This document shows, piece after piece, positions 45,238 through 54,727 of a DNA stretch of 64,000 nt. The notes under the pieces were generated by a model. That model did not search any database, was not told the DNA's origin, and saw only the letters and a list, made by a program, of their open reading frames with translations. Position numbers and translations under genes: made by a program. Position 1 is the stretch's first letter; every line of letters begins with the position of its first letter. The stretch comes from Aquisphaera giovannonii (lineage in GTDB: Bacteria; Planctomycetota; Planctomycetia; Isosphaerales; Isosphaeraceae): contig NZ_CP042997.1 of assembly GCF_008087625.1 (NCBI RefSeq), positions 4,154,001 through 4,218,000 of the forward strand, in the 5' to 3' direction.

Positions 45238-48200
45238 TCACGACGCCCGGCGCACCCAGGTCTCGGCGATCGTCCTGAGGTCCGGCTCCGCCTCGCGGCC
45301 ATTGGCCCCGGCGAAGTAGTGGCGTTCCAGCGCCCGGATGGAGCCGTTCAGCTCCTGGAGCTGGGGGGCGGGCAGGCCGTTCCCGTGCTCGATCTCGCGG
45401 AGCAGGCCGAGCACGCTGAACGGCGTGATCTCCTCCGGCACCCGGAACCGCGAGGCCGCGACGTGCCTCGGCCGCGAGCGGGCCAGGGCGACGATCGCCC
45501 CGATGGCCAGCGCGCCGAGCGTGAGCCCCCCGACGAGCCACGGCAGCCAGGCCCGCGCCGGCTCGCCGTACTTCGCCTCGAGCACGACCTCCGTCCCGAC
45601 CTTCGCGAGGTCGGCGTCGACGTATCGCTGGTGGATCATCTCCGCGCCGTCCTCGCGCGCGGCGGCGAAGCGGAAGGTCTTGGCCGGCTCGTCCCCCACC
45701 GGCGCGCCGCGGAAGTGGACCAGCCAGGTCCGCTCGGAATCGATGACGTTCGCCTCCGCGTCCGGGTCGAACTTGGAGACCGACAAGCCCTGGTCGTCGA
45801 CCTTCTCCAGCTCGAAGCCCTCCGGCTTCAGGTCGACGATCTCGTCCAGGTCGGGGACCAGCCCCCTCGCGGTGGCCCTCACCTCGAGGATCAGCGTGCC
45901 GTCCTTCGCCTGCCTCTCGTCGAGGATCTGCGTCACCGCCAGCTTCTCGTGCGGGCGGGTCCCCGCGCCATCCCCGCCCGCGTCCACCGGGATCGCCGGC
46001 GACTCGACCGGCAGGATCACGTAGCCGGAGGTGTCCATGAAGTCGAAGTCGAGCCGAAGGGGGGCGATCCGGTCCACCTTGGGCCCGCGAGCCTTGAGCA
46101 GCAGGTACGCATACGGCGTGTACCGCCAGCCGTAGTCGGCGCTCGACCGCGAGTTGACCTTCTCGTCCTGGAACGTCACCGAGACGATCTCGAACTGCTC
46201 CTGGAGGGCCTGCTTGGCCATCTCCGCGAACTTGTCGCGGTAGTTCTCCAGCGGCCGGCCGAAATTGTAATAGGAGTAGTTGCCGCTGTTCTGATTCTGC
46301 AAGTAGCGGCCGAACCCGCCGGACTCGCGCTCGATCTCCTTGGTGTGGCGGATGTTGACGAACACGCCGAACGGCTTGCCGTGGCCGACCGCGTCCGGGC
46401 CGTCGATCTTCGCCTCCAGCTTGATCTCGGTGACGAGGTCCTTGTAATAGTCGTAGACCTTGCGGGCGTCGTGGGCCTGGGGGTGGTCGCCGACGATCTC
46501 GAAGCCACCCTTCAGGTAGCGGACCTTCGCCGACGGCTTGACGACGTTCAGGTGGGTGAACAGGGCGTTGGCGAACCGGCCCAGGTGCCGCTCCCGATCC
46601 TCGCCCTTGAGCGATTCCAGGGCCTTGCGGATGAGCGCCGGCTGGCGGTCGTCGGGGAGCGTCTCGTCGGTGATGTGCTGGAGGTCGCAGGCGCCCAGCG
46701 AGGCGGAGAACCACATCTCGTACGGCTCGGTCGTCTGCTCGTCCTGGGGCAGCCCCGGCGCGGCCGCGGCGTAGAGGTCCGCGGCGCGGCGGAACTCGGC
46801 GAACGCCTGCTGGCGGCGGGGGGCGAAGTCCGTCGACTTCTCGAGGCCGGCGCGGTAGTTGTTCTCGTCGTGGAGGATCGACGCCCTCGCCAGCACCAGC
46901 GCCCAGTGATCCGGGTACTTCTTGAGCCCCTGGTCGACCACGGCGCGGGCCACCTCGTAGCCGCGGAGGATCTCGCCTCGGATGTCCTTCTCGCGCCGCT
47001 TCGTCTTCTGCTTCTCCTGCTCGTCGGGCCTCCGCCAGACGCCGATGAGGTTGCCGCGCATCTGCTGGATCAGCTCGGCGAGCGTCCGCGGCTTGAGGGC
47101 GTCGAACGAGCCGAAGACGGTGTTGATCGCGTCCAGCCGGTAGACCTCCGCCGGGCTGTGGCAGGCCGTGAAGGCGCCGGTGAGGAGCTTCTCGTCGATC
47201 TCGCCGATCGGCAGGGCCTTCAGCTTCTTCACCCAGGAGGCCAGCTCGACGAGGTTCCGCTCCTGCTTGGACCGGGTCAGCGGGATCCCCTCGGCGCGGG
47301 ACTCGAAGCCGTAGACGTAGAAGAAGCGGCTCCGCTGCATCTGGCCGGAGTTCGGGTCGTGGTTCCGGGTCCAGGTCTTGAGGAAGTCCTGGGCCAGATC
47401 CTTGGCCTGCCGCGGGTGCGTCGCCGCGAGGGCCTCGATGTACGGGAAGGCCCTATCCTCCTCATTGACCTTGATGTAGAGCTGGGCGAGCGTCGTGGAG
47501 AATCGGGGCCGCATCCCCTCGTCCACGGCCGCGAGCCAGGCGTCGCCCGGGCGGTTCTTGATGACGTCGCCGGTGAGCAGGGCGCGGGGCATGTTGCCCT
47601 GGCGGGCCATCATCTGCTCGGGCGTCATGTCGTAGTTCGAGTAGTACATATTCCCGAACGAGTCATATTGCATCCGCGGGCCGAGGCTCGTGGAGAAGTC
47701 GAACTTCTGCGAGAACTCCGCCTCCCTGAGCCAGCCTTCGGCGAGCAGGCCGAGCGTGCGCTTCCACGCCTTCGCCCGCTCGGGCGCCACCCTCAGCAGG
47801 GCCTCGACGGCGAGCTTCTGGAGCTCGAGCGATTTGGTTCGGAAGTCGGTGTCGAACGCGTGCCCTTGCAGCCCCTGCGAGGTGGCCGCGCCGATGGCGG
47901 CGAGGATCTCCATGCCGCGGTCGGGCCGCCCGGTGAAGCTCTGCTCGATCCAGGCGCGGCCGAGGTCCTCCTGGATCTTCGGGGCGAGCTCGACGGCCCG
48001 TCGCACGGCCTCGTCCTTCTGGTCGCGGTCCACCTTGCCGGTCGCGAGCGCCTCCTGGGTCACCCTCCACGCCTGCTCGAGCTGGGCCGCCTTCTTGTCC
48101 CGCTCGTGGAGGGCCAGGTAGTGGCGGGCCAGCAGGTTCAGCGCCTCGCGGTCGTCGTCCTTGACGGCCTTCTCCGGCGGGGGCAGGAAGGTGCCCGCCT

Positions 48201-49245
48201 CGACGGGGGCATTCGCCGCGAAGAGCAGCTTGGCGGCCTGCCGCTCGCTGAGCGCCGCCCCGGCGGCGAGCCTCTTCAGCTCGTCGCGGACGCGGGCGAG
48301 GAACTCCTCGATCGCATTCCCCTGGTCGAGCGACTGGCGGAGGACCTGGCCGAGCTGGTCGAGCTGCCCCTTCTCGAGCCCCCCGGGCGCGGCGGCCGCC
48401 AGGCCCAGGATGTCGCGGCTGGAGAAGACGTTCTTCTCCATCGCGATCTGCTGAGGCTGCATCATGACCATCTGGCCGTTCATCATCACCTGCTGCGGCT
48501 GCATCATCCCGGGCATGCCGGCCTGGCCGCTGGCGAGCGACTGGAGCAGCTGCGCGTAGAGCGCCTTGCCCTCGTCCTTGTGCATCCCGGCGAGGAAGCC
48601 CTTGACGGCCGGCCAGTTTCCCAGCGTGACGTCGAGCTGGAAGGCGCGGAGGCCGCGATCGAAGGGGTCGCCCTTGGGCGCCTGGGGCTCCGGTACGGTC
48701 GCGACCGCTGGTTGCGGCGGCATCCCCGGCATGGCCTGGACGACCCTGCGTCGGAGCACCCGGACCGGCTGCGGGACCGCGCCCGGCTGCGCGTTGTCAC
48801 CGGGCCTGCTCCCCTCGTCCAGCATGACTTCCGGGGGCGTGGCCCAGGCCTTGAGGATGGCCGAGGGCCGCCGGTCGAAGGCCGCCTGCTGGATCTTCTG
48901 CATCCGCTGCTGCTTCCGCTGCTGGGCCTCGTTGTCCGCCTGGCTCTTCTCCTGCGCGGTCATCGCGAAGACCGCGTCGGGCAGCTCCGGCGAGGCCTTG
49001 GCCCCGGTCGAGGACGACTCGGCCTGGTTGGACGCCGGCCTCGCGGCGGGATGTGCCCCTCCGGCGACGGGCGGGGTAGGCGCCGGGACGGCCTGGGCTG
49101 GTGCGATCGCGGACGCCGCCCCGGCCGGGGCGGGCAGGGGCGGGGCCGCGGGCGTCACGGTCTGGCCGGAGGCGGGTGTCGACCCCGGGGGCGCGATCGC
49201 CCCGGACAGGATCAGGGCCGCGAGCGTGGAGCGGAGGCGATGCAT
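45238..49245 (-). CDS. Very large secreted/membrane-anchored protein of unknown function
   Basis: 1335 residues from ATG 49245 (MHRLRSTLAALILSGAIAPP), with AGAGGT nine bases upstream. It has a signal peptide, an Ala/Pro-rich region to about residue 90, then a Gln/Met-rich stretch near 250-280 (MMQPQQVMMNGQMVMMQPQQ). A long helical, TPR-like region follows, and a beta-rich C-terminal third. The tail has one membrane helix (WLPWLVGGLTLGALAIGAIVAL) with about 100 cytoplasmic residues. I recognise no catalytic motif. It follows the TPR protein gene in the same direction, so the pair may form one envelope assembly. A long plus-strand frame opposite it is a shadow. Confidence 0.8.
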   Translation of the reverse strand: MHRLRSTLAALILSGAIAPPGSTPASGQTVTPAAPPLPAPAGAASAIAPAQAVPAPTPPVAGGAHPAARPASNQAESSSTGAKASPELPDAVFAMTAQEKSQADNEAQQRKQQRMQKIQQAAFDRRPSAILKAWATPPEVMLDEGSRPGDNAQPGAVPQPVRVLRRRVVQAMPGMPPQPAVATVPEPQAPKGDPFDRGLRAFQLDVTLGNWPAVKGFLAGMHKDEGKALYAQLLQSLASGQAGMPGMMQPQQVMMNGQMVMMQPQQIAMEKNVFSSRDILGLAAAAPGGLEKGQLDQLGQVLRQSLDQGNAIEEFLARVRDELKRLAAGAALSERQAAKLLFAANAPVEAGTFLPPPEKAVKDDDREALNLLARHYLALHERDKKAAQLEQAWRVTQEALATGKVDRDQKDEAVRRAVELAPKIQEDLGRAWIEQSFTGRPDRGMEILAAIGAATSQGLQGHAFDTDFRTKSLELQKLAVEALLRVAPERAKAWKRTLGLLAEGWLREAEFSQKFDFSTSLGPRMQYDSFGNMYYSNYDMTPEQMMARQGNMPRALLTGDVIKNRPGDAWLAAVDEGMRPRFSTTLAQLYIKVNEEDRAFPYIEALAATHPRQAKDLAQDFLKTWTRNHDPNSGQMQRSRFFYVYGFESRAEGIPLTRSKQERNLVELASWVKKLKALPIGEIDEKLLTGAFTACHSPAEVYRLDAINTVFGSFDALKPRTLAELIQQMRGNLIGVWRRPDEQEKQKTKRREKDIRGEILRGYEVARAVVDQGLKKYPDHWALVLARASILHDENNYRAGLEKSTDFAPRRQQAFAEFRRAADLYAAAAPGLPQDEQTTEPYEMWFSASLGACDLQHITDETLPDDRQPALIRKALESLKGEDRERHLGRFANALFTHLNVVKPSAKVRYLKGGFEIVGDHPQAHDARKVYDYYKDLVTEIKLEAKIDGPDAVGHGKPFGVFVNIRHTKEIERESGGFGRYLQNQNSGNYSYYNFGRPLENYRDKFAEMAKQALQEQFEIVSVTFQDEKVNSRSSADYGWRYTPYAYLLLKARGPKVDRIAPLRLDFDFMDTSGYVILPVESPAIPVDAGGDGAGTRPHEKLAVTQILDERQAKDGTLILEVRATARGLVPDLDEIVDLKPEGFELEKVDDQGLSVSKFDPDAEANVIDSERTWLVHFRGAPVGDEPAKTFRFAAAREDGAEMIHQRYVDADLAKVGTEVVLEAKYGEPARAWLPWLVGGLTLGALAIGAIVALARSRPRHVAASRFRVPEEITPFSVLGLLREIEHGNGLPAPQLQELNGSIRALERHYFAGANGREAEPDLRTIAETWVRRAS

Positions 49246-49374
49246 GGCGTTGCGGACCTCTGGAGATGCGGAGACGTGGAATCCCTGCCGGCGGCGTGCG
49301 ACCTGCCCCACGCGTCGATAGACGCCGCGGGCCCGGCAGCCTGTCCGAGACCCATCAAGCGAAGGCGGCCCGGG

Positions 49375-50100
49375 TCAAGAGCCCGAACCGTCCGGCGGCG
49401 GCCCTGCGCCGGCCTTGCGGGCGTCCTTCTTCTCCTCACCCTTGCCGGGATTCTTCCCCTTGCTCTTGCCGGGGTTCTTGCAGGCCCCGTTGCACTTGCA
49501 GCCGCTGCACTGCTTGGGGATGCTCCGGGCCTGGAGCTCGCCGGGCTCCATCCGGGCCAGGCGGATGGCGCCCTCGAGGTCCTCGCGGTGCTGCCGGGCG
49601 GCCTTGCCGTCGCCGCGGGCCTCGGCCTGCTCGGCCAGCAGGCGATAGGTCTGGCGGGCGCCCTCGATCTCCGGCTCCCAGTCCGCCTCCGGCAGGCCCT
49701 CCAGCCTCATCAGCCAGGTCATGTAATACTGCGAGCTCGCGAACGCCGACTCGACGTCCTCGCGGAGCTTCGCGTCCACCGACGGGTCGGACTCGACCTG
49801 GTCGGCGAGTTCCTCGAGCGCCGCGTGAGCCTCGGGGAGCTGGCGGTCGAGCATCTGGACCTTGGCCCGCTGGAGCTTGATCCGCCGGGCCTCGTCGAGG
49901 CGGCCGGCCGGCAGCATGGCCAGCGCCTTCTCGTAGGCGGCGGAGGCCTTCGACCACTGCCCCGCCGCCGCGAGCTGGTCCGCCGCCGCGAGCGCGAGCC
50001 CGGCGTCGTCGAGCCGCAGCTTCTCCTGCCCCGGCCCGTAGTGGTAGGCCCCGGCCAGAACGGGAACCATCAGCCAGGCGAGCACCGCAAAGGTCCGCAT
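49375..50100 (-). CDS. Secreted TPR-like protein with Cys-rich tail
   Basis: 241 residues from ATG 50100, preceded by a run of G; the frame continues upstream to 50385 but overlaps the divergent beta-lactamase-family gene. A signal peptide spans 1-20 (MRTFAVLAWLMVPVLAGAYH). Helical TPR-like repeats follow (QLAAAGQWSKASAAYEKALAML, LPEAHAALEELADQ). Near the C-terminus is a cluster CSGCKCNGACKNPG, followed by a Lys/Gly-rich tail. The four cysteines could bind metal or form disulfides. Its gene lies 129 bases upstream of the large secreted protein gene. Role unknown. Confidence 0.78.
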   Translation of the reverse strand: MRTFAVLAWLMVPVLAGAYHYGPGQEKLRLDDAGLALAAADQLAAAGQWSKASAAYEKALAMLPAGRLDEARRIKLQRAKVQMLDRQLPEAHAALEELADQVESDPSVDAKLREDVESAFASSQYYMTWLMRLEGLPEADWEPEIEGARQTYRLLAEQAEARGDGKAARQHREDLEGAIRLARMEPGELQARSIPKQCSGCKCNGACKNPGKSKGKNPGKGEEKKDARKAGAGPPPDGSGS

Positions 50101-50369
50101 CGGCCATCCCCCCCGGCGGTGCGACGAGGTGCGTCCGCCGAACGTCCCGTCCCCGATACCGCGCCGGCCCTGCGCCGACGAGCCCGCATCCGAATCTAAC
50201 GATTTCGTGGTCGCCGCGGTACCAGAAAACGGCAATCCTGCAACAACCGTCCGACGCGGGGCTCGCTCCTGGCGTCCAGGACCAGTCGGGCCGCGGTTTC
50301 TGCGGACGACCGTGGTATTCTGGACCGACATTCCCGATCGACGTACGCCCGACGAAGGAGCATCCCGCG

Positions 50370-51560
50370 ATGTGCGACGCGTCACGAGCGTCCCGGAGGA
50401 TCGTCACCCTGAGCATGGCCGTCGCCGTCATCTCACTTGCTTCGGCTCGCGGAGCCGGGGCGCAGGAATCGGCTCCGGCTTCGAAGACGATCGCCGCGGC
50501 GGTCCGGCCGTACGTCGAACGGCATGCCCTGGCCGGCGCGGTGACGCTCGTGGCCGACAAGGACAGGGTCCTGAGCGTGGACGCCGTCGGCTACGCCGAC
50601 ATCTCCGGCGGAAAGCCGATGAAGGCCGATGCCCTCTTCTGGATCGCCTCGCAGTCCAAGCCGATCACCGCGACGGCGTTCATGATGCTCGTGGACGAGG
50701 GGAAGGTGAAGCTGGACGACCCCGTCGCGAAGTACCTCCCGGAGTTCCGCCAGCTCTGGGTCGCCGCCGAGAAGGACGACTCGCACATCCTGCTGACGCG
50801 GCCGGCCCATCCGATCACGATCCGCGAGATCCTGAGCCACACGAGCGGCCTGCCGTTCGCCTCGGCCGCGGAGCAGCCGACGCTCGACCTGCTGCCCCTC
50901 CGCGTCGGCGCGCTGACTTACGCGATGACCCCGCTCCAGTCCCAGCCGGGCACGCGATACTCGTACTCGAACGCCGGCATCAACACGGCCGGGCGGATCA
51001 TCGAGGTCGTCTCCGGCATGCCCTACGAGGAGTTCCTGGCGAAACGCCTCTTCGAGCCCCTGGGTATGCGCGACACGACGTTCCGGCCGTCCGGCCCGCA
51101 GCTCGACCGGCTGGCGAAGCCGTACAAGCCCGACGCGGCGAAGACCGGCCTCGAGGAGACGACGGTGACGCAGCTCCGCTACCCGCTCGACGACCCGAAG
51201 CGTCAGCCGATGCCCGCCGGGGGCCTCTTCTCGACGGCCCATGACCTCTCCCGCTTCTGCCGGATGGTCCTCAATGGCGGCGAGCTCGACGGCCGACGCT
51301 ACCTCTCGCGCGGGTCCGTCGCCGCGATGACCACCAAGCAGACGCCCGAGCCGTTGAAGGAAGGCTACGGCCTCGGCTGGTCCACCGACGGCAAGACCTT
51401 CGGCCACGGCGGTGCCTACGCCACCAACATGACCATCGGCACCCGGACCGGCCTGATCACCATCTGGCTCGTCCAGCACGCCGGCTTCCCCGGGGACGGA
51501 GAGAAGTCCCAGGGTGCCTTCCAACAGGCGGCGGAGAAGGAATTCGGGACGCGACCATAG
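50370..51560 (+). CDS. Serine hydrolase of the beta-lactamase (class C) family
   Basis: 396 residues; ATG 50370 follows GAAGGAG. Signal peptide 1-31 (TLSMAVAVISLASARGAGA). The serine-protein motifs are S94-Q-S-K97 (IASQSKP), Y199-S200-N201 (YSYSNAG) and HGG in FGHGGAYATN, in place of KTG. This is the pattern of class C beta-lactamase-like esterases and peptidases, so resistance is not implied. The product is expected in the periplasm. The 3' end is convergent with the vWA gene across a copy of repeat A. Confidence 0.93.
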   Translation: MCDASRASRRIVTLSMAVAVISLASARGAGAQESAPASKTIAAAVRPYVERHALAGAVTLVADKDRVLSVDAVGYADISGGKPMKADALFWIASQSKPITATAFMMLVDEGKVKLDDPVAKYLPEFRQLWVAAEKDDSHILLTRPAHPITIREILSHTSGLPFASAAEQPTLDLLPLRVGALTYAMTPLQSQPGTRYSYSNAGINTAGRIIEVVSGMPYEEFLAKRLFEPLGMRDTTFRPSGPQLDRLAKPYKPDAAKTGLEETTVTQLRYPLDDPKRQPMPAGGLFSTAHDLSRFCRMVLNGGELDGRRYLSRGSVAAMTTKQTPEPLKEGYGLGWSTDGKTFGHGGAYATNMTIGTRTGLITIWLVQHAGFPGDGEKSQGAFQQAAEKEFGTRP

Positions 51561-51593
51561 GGAGCATCCAGGTGCGGATCGCAGGAGCATGGG

Positions 51594-51737
51594 CCCTGTG
51601 GGAGCCGGCTCCGTCCGGCGACCGGGCGAGCCTCGGCGGGCGCCGCTCCGACCAATCGAGGCAGGGTGCCCGGCTAGCGGACGAGTGCGCGATCCGGAGC
51701 CGGCGTGGTCGCCGGGCGGAGCGGGCCTCCACGGGGC
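51594..51737. repeat. Dispersed repeat A, copy 2, overlapping the end of a vWA gene
   Basis: The left half (about 51596-51625, GTGGGAGCCGGCTCCGTCCG) and the right half (51707-51736) are near reverse complements with a few mismatches and a loop of some 80 bases. The right half lies inside the coding end of the minus-strand vWA gene and encodes its residues around EPRGGPLRPATTP. Confidence 0.75.
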
Positions 51738-52714
51738 TCGGCCCTCGCATGCACCCCCGGCCGCCATCGCGTGCCGAACAGCGTGAGCAGGACGGGCAGG
51801 AACGCCAGGGTCGTCGAACCCACGCCGATGGCGATCAGGGCATACTCACGCCGCGTCAATTGTTCGAAGGCGGACTTCCGAGGGATCACGGTCAGCCGCG
51901 AGAGGAGCTCCGTCGGCACGTGCTTCGTGTTGCCGTCGTGGTAGGTGCCGTTCAGCCGAGCGGCGATCTGGCGGAGGGTGTTGGCGTCCTGGCGGGACAT
52001 CTTGCCGTCGATGAACGTGCCGGCGTGGGGGTCGCCCACGCCCACCAGGAGCACGTCGGCGATCGACGCCGGGAGCTTCGGCATGCCCGTGGCGGGGACC
52101 GTGTCGCCGTCGGTGATCATCAGCAGGAGCGTGCTCTTCGGCTGCCACGGCCGGGCGATCTTCGCCGCCTCGGTTAGGCCGGAGAACAGGTCCGTCTTGC
52201 CGGCCGGGAAGGCGAACTGGAGCGGCAGGTCGCCGAAGATGTTGCGGACGACCTCCATGTCCTTCGTGTCCACCACGACCGGCTTCGAGCCGTTGTAGCA
52301 GGCGACCACGGACATCGGGTACAGGTCGATCGGGATCCGCCGGAAGAACGACTCCATCACGTCCGAGGCCCGCTTCGCCCGCGGCTGGTCGGCGTTCGGC
52401 CCGGCGTCCTTCAGGCGCATGCTCGGCGATACGTCCAGGACGACCAGCACGTGCCGACGCTGGCCGTCCGGCACGGACTCCGCGACGTGGGCCTTCGGCG
52501 GCAGCGAGTAGAGCGTCGCGAGCCCCCAGCAGGCGGCCGCGATCGACGCCACTCGCAGGGCTGGAGACAGCCGAGCCCAGGGCGCGGGCCGGAGGTCGGG
52601 CCCGAAGGCGAGCCGGGCGAGCCGTCGCGTCCGCCTCGCGTGCAGGACCTCGGCCATGGAGGCGACGAGCGCGGCGGCCGCGGTGGCGAGCTCGACGTAC
52701 GTCGGCGCTACCAT
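51674..52714 (-). CDS. von Willebrand A domain membrane protein (BatB-like)
   Basis: 346 residues from ATG 52714 (MVAPTYVELATAAAALVASM). The start overlaps the stop of the preceding gene by seven bases. Membrane helices flank the vWA domain at the N-terminus (ALRVASIAAACWGLATLYSL) and C-terminus (YALIAIGVGSTTLAFLPVLL). The MIDAS motif is D94-V-S-P-S98 with a later LLLMITDGD. A PAGKTDLFSGLTEA stretch provides the conserved Thr. Bat proteins work with MoxR and are linked to envelope stress tolerance. The last 16 or so residues come from an inserted dispersed repeat. It is the last gene of the MoxR/Bat cluster. Confidence 0.9.
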   Translation of the reverse strand: MVAPTYVELATAAAALVASMAEVLHARRTRRLARLAFGPDLRPAPWARLSPALRVASIAAACWGLATLYSLPPKAHVAESVPDGQRRHVLVVLDVSPSMRLKDAGPNADQPRAKRASDVMESFFRRIPIDLYPMSVVACYNGSKPVVVDTKDMEVVRNIFGDLPLQFAFPAGKTDLFSGLTEAAKIARPWQPKSTLLLMITDGDTVPATGMPKLPASIADVLLVGVGDPHAGTFIDGKMSRQDANTLRQIAARLNGTYHDGNTKHVPTELLSRLTVIPRKSAFEQLTRREYALIAIGVGSTTLAFLPVLLTLFGTRWRPGVHARAEPRGGPLRPATTPAPDRALVR

Positions 52715-53622
52715 GGGGTGTACCTCAGCCCGAGGAGCGTCAGGCCGGTTGCCCCCAGCAGGGTCAGCCCGGCCATGCAGAAGGGCGCGAAGTCGTCCAG
52801 CAGCTCCGGCGCGGTCTTCTCCATCCGGGTCGCCTTCATCGTGTCGATCCGCCGGAAGACCGCCCGGAGCGCCTGCGGGTCGTCCACGGGGAAGACCTCG
52901 CCGCCGGTCAGGCCCGTGATGTTGACGATCTCCCCGGGCGGGTCGCCGGAGGAGATGTGGATCGAGTAGACGACGATCCCGTCCTTCTTCAGGGTCTGCG
53001 CCACCGACTCGTCGTTGCCGCCGGAGAGGTCGAAGCTGTCGCCGTCGGAGACCAATATGATCATCCGATCGCCTTCCTCGCGGCTGGTCAGGACCTCCCG
53101 GCAGGCGAGCAGGGCCTTGCCGATCATCGTCCCGCCCATCCAGACCGGCGCGTTCTCGGGCTTCATGAACGGCGGGGCGCAGCGGATCGCCGAGGGGTCG
53201 CTCGTCAGCGGCACCCAGTGCAGGACGTTGTTGCCGAAGAAGGTCAGGCCGAAGGCGTCCCCCTGGCGGATCTTGAGGAACTCGTCGATGGCCTTCATCG
53301 ACGCGTCGTAGCGGGTGCCCTCGCCCAGCGGGGACGTCATGCTGCCGGAGACGTCCACGCAGAACTCGATGTTCGTGAGCACGCGGCGCGACTTCGGGGC
53401 GCTCAGGTGCTGCGGGCCCGCGAGGATGACGATCGCCACGCCGAGCAGCAGCGCGGGGAGCGACTCCGCGAGCTTGAGGACGATCGACCAGGCCCGGCCC
53501 GACGGCTGGCCGCCGTGGTCGAACGGAAGCGCGATCCGCCCGCCCGTCCGCCTCCAGGTCCAGCCGAGCAGCAGCACGGGGACGGCCAGCAGGCCGAGGA
53601 CCCACGGATAGGCGAAGCTCAT
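52708..53622 (-). CDS. von Willebrand A domain membrane protein (BatA-like)
   Basis: 304 residues; ATG 53622 overlaps the stop of the upstream gene in an ATGA. Typical BatA layout: an N-terminal helix (WVLGLLAVPVLLLGWTWRR) and a second (LPALLLGVAIVILAG). The vWA domain follows with MIDAS D90-V-S-G-S94 (CVDVSGSM), then MIILVSDGDSFDLSG. A C-terminal helix anchors the protein (APFCMAGLTLLGATGLTLLG). It binds divalent metal in the periplasm by family expectation. Tight overlaps on both sides show it is part of one translated unit. Confidence 0.92.
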   Translation of the reverse strand: MSFAYPWVLGLLAVPVLLLGWTWRRTGGRIALPFDHGGQPSGRAWSIVLKLAESLPALLLGVAIVILAGPQHLSAPKSRRVLTNIEFCVDVSGSMTSPLGEGTRYDASMKAIDEFLKIRQGDAFGLTFFGNNVLHWVPLTSDPSAIRCAPPFMKPENAPVWMGGTMIGKALLACREVLTSREEGDRMIILVSDGDSFDLSGGNDESVAQTLKKDGIVVYSIHISSGDPPGEIVNITGLTGGEVFPVDDPQALRAVFRRIDTMKATRMEKTAPELLDDFAPFCMAGLTLLGATGLTLLGLRYTPW

Positions 53623-54530
53623 CGGCGGCCCTCCGCGGCCGGGACTGCGGCCTCGCCGAGATCGGCCTCCTCGGCCGGCTCCTGGAGGTCCCGATAGGGG
53701 CGCAGCAGCGCGGCGAGGTCCTCCGCGCGGGCCTCCCCGTCGGGCCGGTGCAGCCATTCCTCCAGGCCGCGGAGCAGGGGGCCGGCCTCGGGATCCCGGC
53801 GGATGGCCGCGATCGTCGCGGCGGGGCTCGCCGTCTCCAGGCCCAGCCGCCTCCGCCAGTAGCCGATCAGGAGCCGCTCCAGCTCCGCGTGCTGGCCCTC
53901 GCTGAGCGTGCCGTCCAGGGCCGCCGACGCCAGCGGCCGGATCCGCTCGGCGAGCGTCGCCGGCCGCGCCGCGGCCTCGGCCGCGGCGCCTCCCTTGCGT
54001 CGGCCCAGCAGGAGGATCGCCGCCAGCCCCGCGCACCAGAGCGAGCCGAAGAGGCCGATGAGCAGGCGATAGCCCCCCAGCCACGGCGATCGCTCGATCG
54101 CCAGCGCGTGCGGCTCGACCTGGCCCGGGGGCAGGACCGGATCGACGCGGACCGGGAGCGACGGCAGCCCCGTCGCCGGGGAACCATCCTTGCGCCTCAG
54201 GCTGCTCGCGAGGTCGTAGCTCCCCGGCTCCAGCGCGTAGTACGACAGGTCGTACCGGAACGCCGTGCCGTGCGGGTAGCTGGCGACGATCCGGACGACG
54301 AGGGGGGCCCGCTTGTCCTCCTGCGGCTTCACCTCCAGCTCGGCGCCGGGGAGCACCACCTGCTCGAGCGTCGCCGGCATGCCGACGGTGGTCGTGGAGC
54401 GGGGCGAGGTCACGGGCGGTTCATCGGCCCGAAGCGTCGTGCCGAGGATGAGCGACGCGGCGATCAGGACGTTTCGGAGACGGAAGCTCCCTGGACGAGG
54501 CGTCGTCGCGGGCCCGAGGGTCGATGACAT
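53619..54530 (-). CDS. BatD-like membrane protein of the MoxR/Bat cluster
   Basis: 303 residues from ATG 54530 (MSSTLGPATT); signal peptide about 20-35 (VLIAASLILGTTLRA). A beta-rich periplasmic part (residues 45-140) is followed by a membrane helix (153-177) and a cytosolic helical tail (ERLLIGYWRRRLGLE). A start at 54731 overlaps the DUF58 stop in an ATGA and would add 67 residues. Those residues are encoded by an intergenic-type repeat (LNPPFARGG). I therefore prefer 54530, although coupling favours 54731. The family call is by position and topology rather than strong sequence motifs. Confidence 0.75.
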   Translation of the reverse strand: MSSTLGPATTPRPGSFRLRNVLIAASLILGTTLRADEPPVTSPRSTTTVGMPATLEQVVLPGAELEVKPQEDKRAPLVVRIVASYPHGTAFRYDLSYYALEPGSYDLASSLRRKDGSPATGLPSLPVRVDPVLPPGQVEPHALAIERSPWLGGYRLLIGLFGSLWCAGLAAILLLGRRKGGAAAEAAARPATLAERIRPLASAALDGTLSEGQHAELERLLIGYWRRRLGLETASPAATIAAIRRDPEAGPLLRGLEEWLHRPDGEARAEDLAALLRPYRDLQEPAEEADLGEAAVPAAEGRR

Positions 54531-54562
54531 CTCCCCGCCAGCCAGGGAGAAGGCCGAATTCG

Positions 54563-54665
54563 TTCCCCCCCTTGCGAAGGGGGGGTTCAGGGGGGTGGAT
54601 TTCGATAGCCATGGCCCTCGCCAACCACCCCCTCCAACTCCCGCTTGGTAAGGGGGAGGGCCGGA
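54563..54665. repeat. Palindromic intergenic repeat of the 'NPPFARGG' type
   Basis: A C-run, TTGCGAAG and a G-run form a hairpin (about 54565-54586), with a second similar but weaker arm set ending AAGGGGGAGGG near 54660. Translated on the minus strand it gives LNPPFARGG. Sequences of this kind are known as mobile or dispersed non-coding repeats in several bacterial groups. It lies between the DUF58 gene and the preferred start of the BatD-like gene. Confidence 0.65.
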
Positions 54666-54727
54666 TCTTGCCTGCCCCTTGGGAGGGGATTCGTCCGAGC
54701 CCGACACCGAGAAGGACCGCGGCCTGC

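Noticed and set aside
45319-50199. A 1626-codon open frame on the plus strand opposite the large secreted protein
   Set aside because: Its translation is Arg/Gly/Leu-skewed with no family signature, and the minus-strand genes have signal peptides, ribosome sites and membrane segments. It is a base-composition shadow.
50370-51560. Calling the serine hydrolase an antibiotic-resistance beta-lactamase
   Set aside because: The KTG box is HGG, as in esterase/peptidase relatives; sequence alone does not support resistance.
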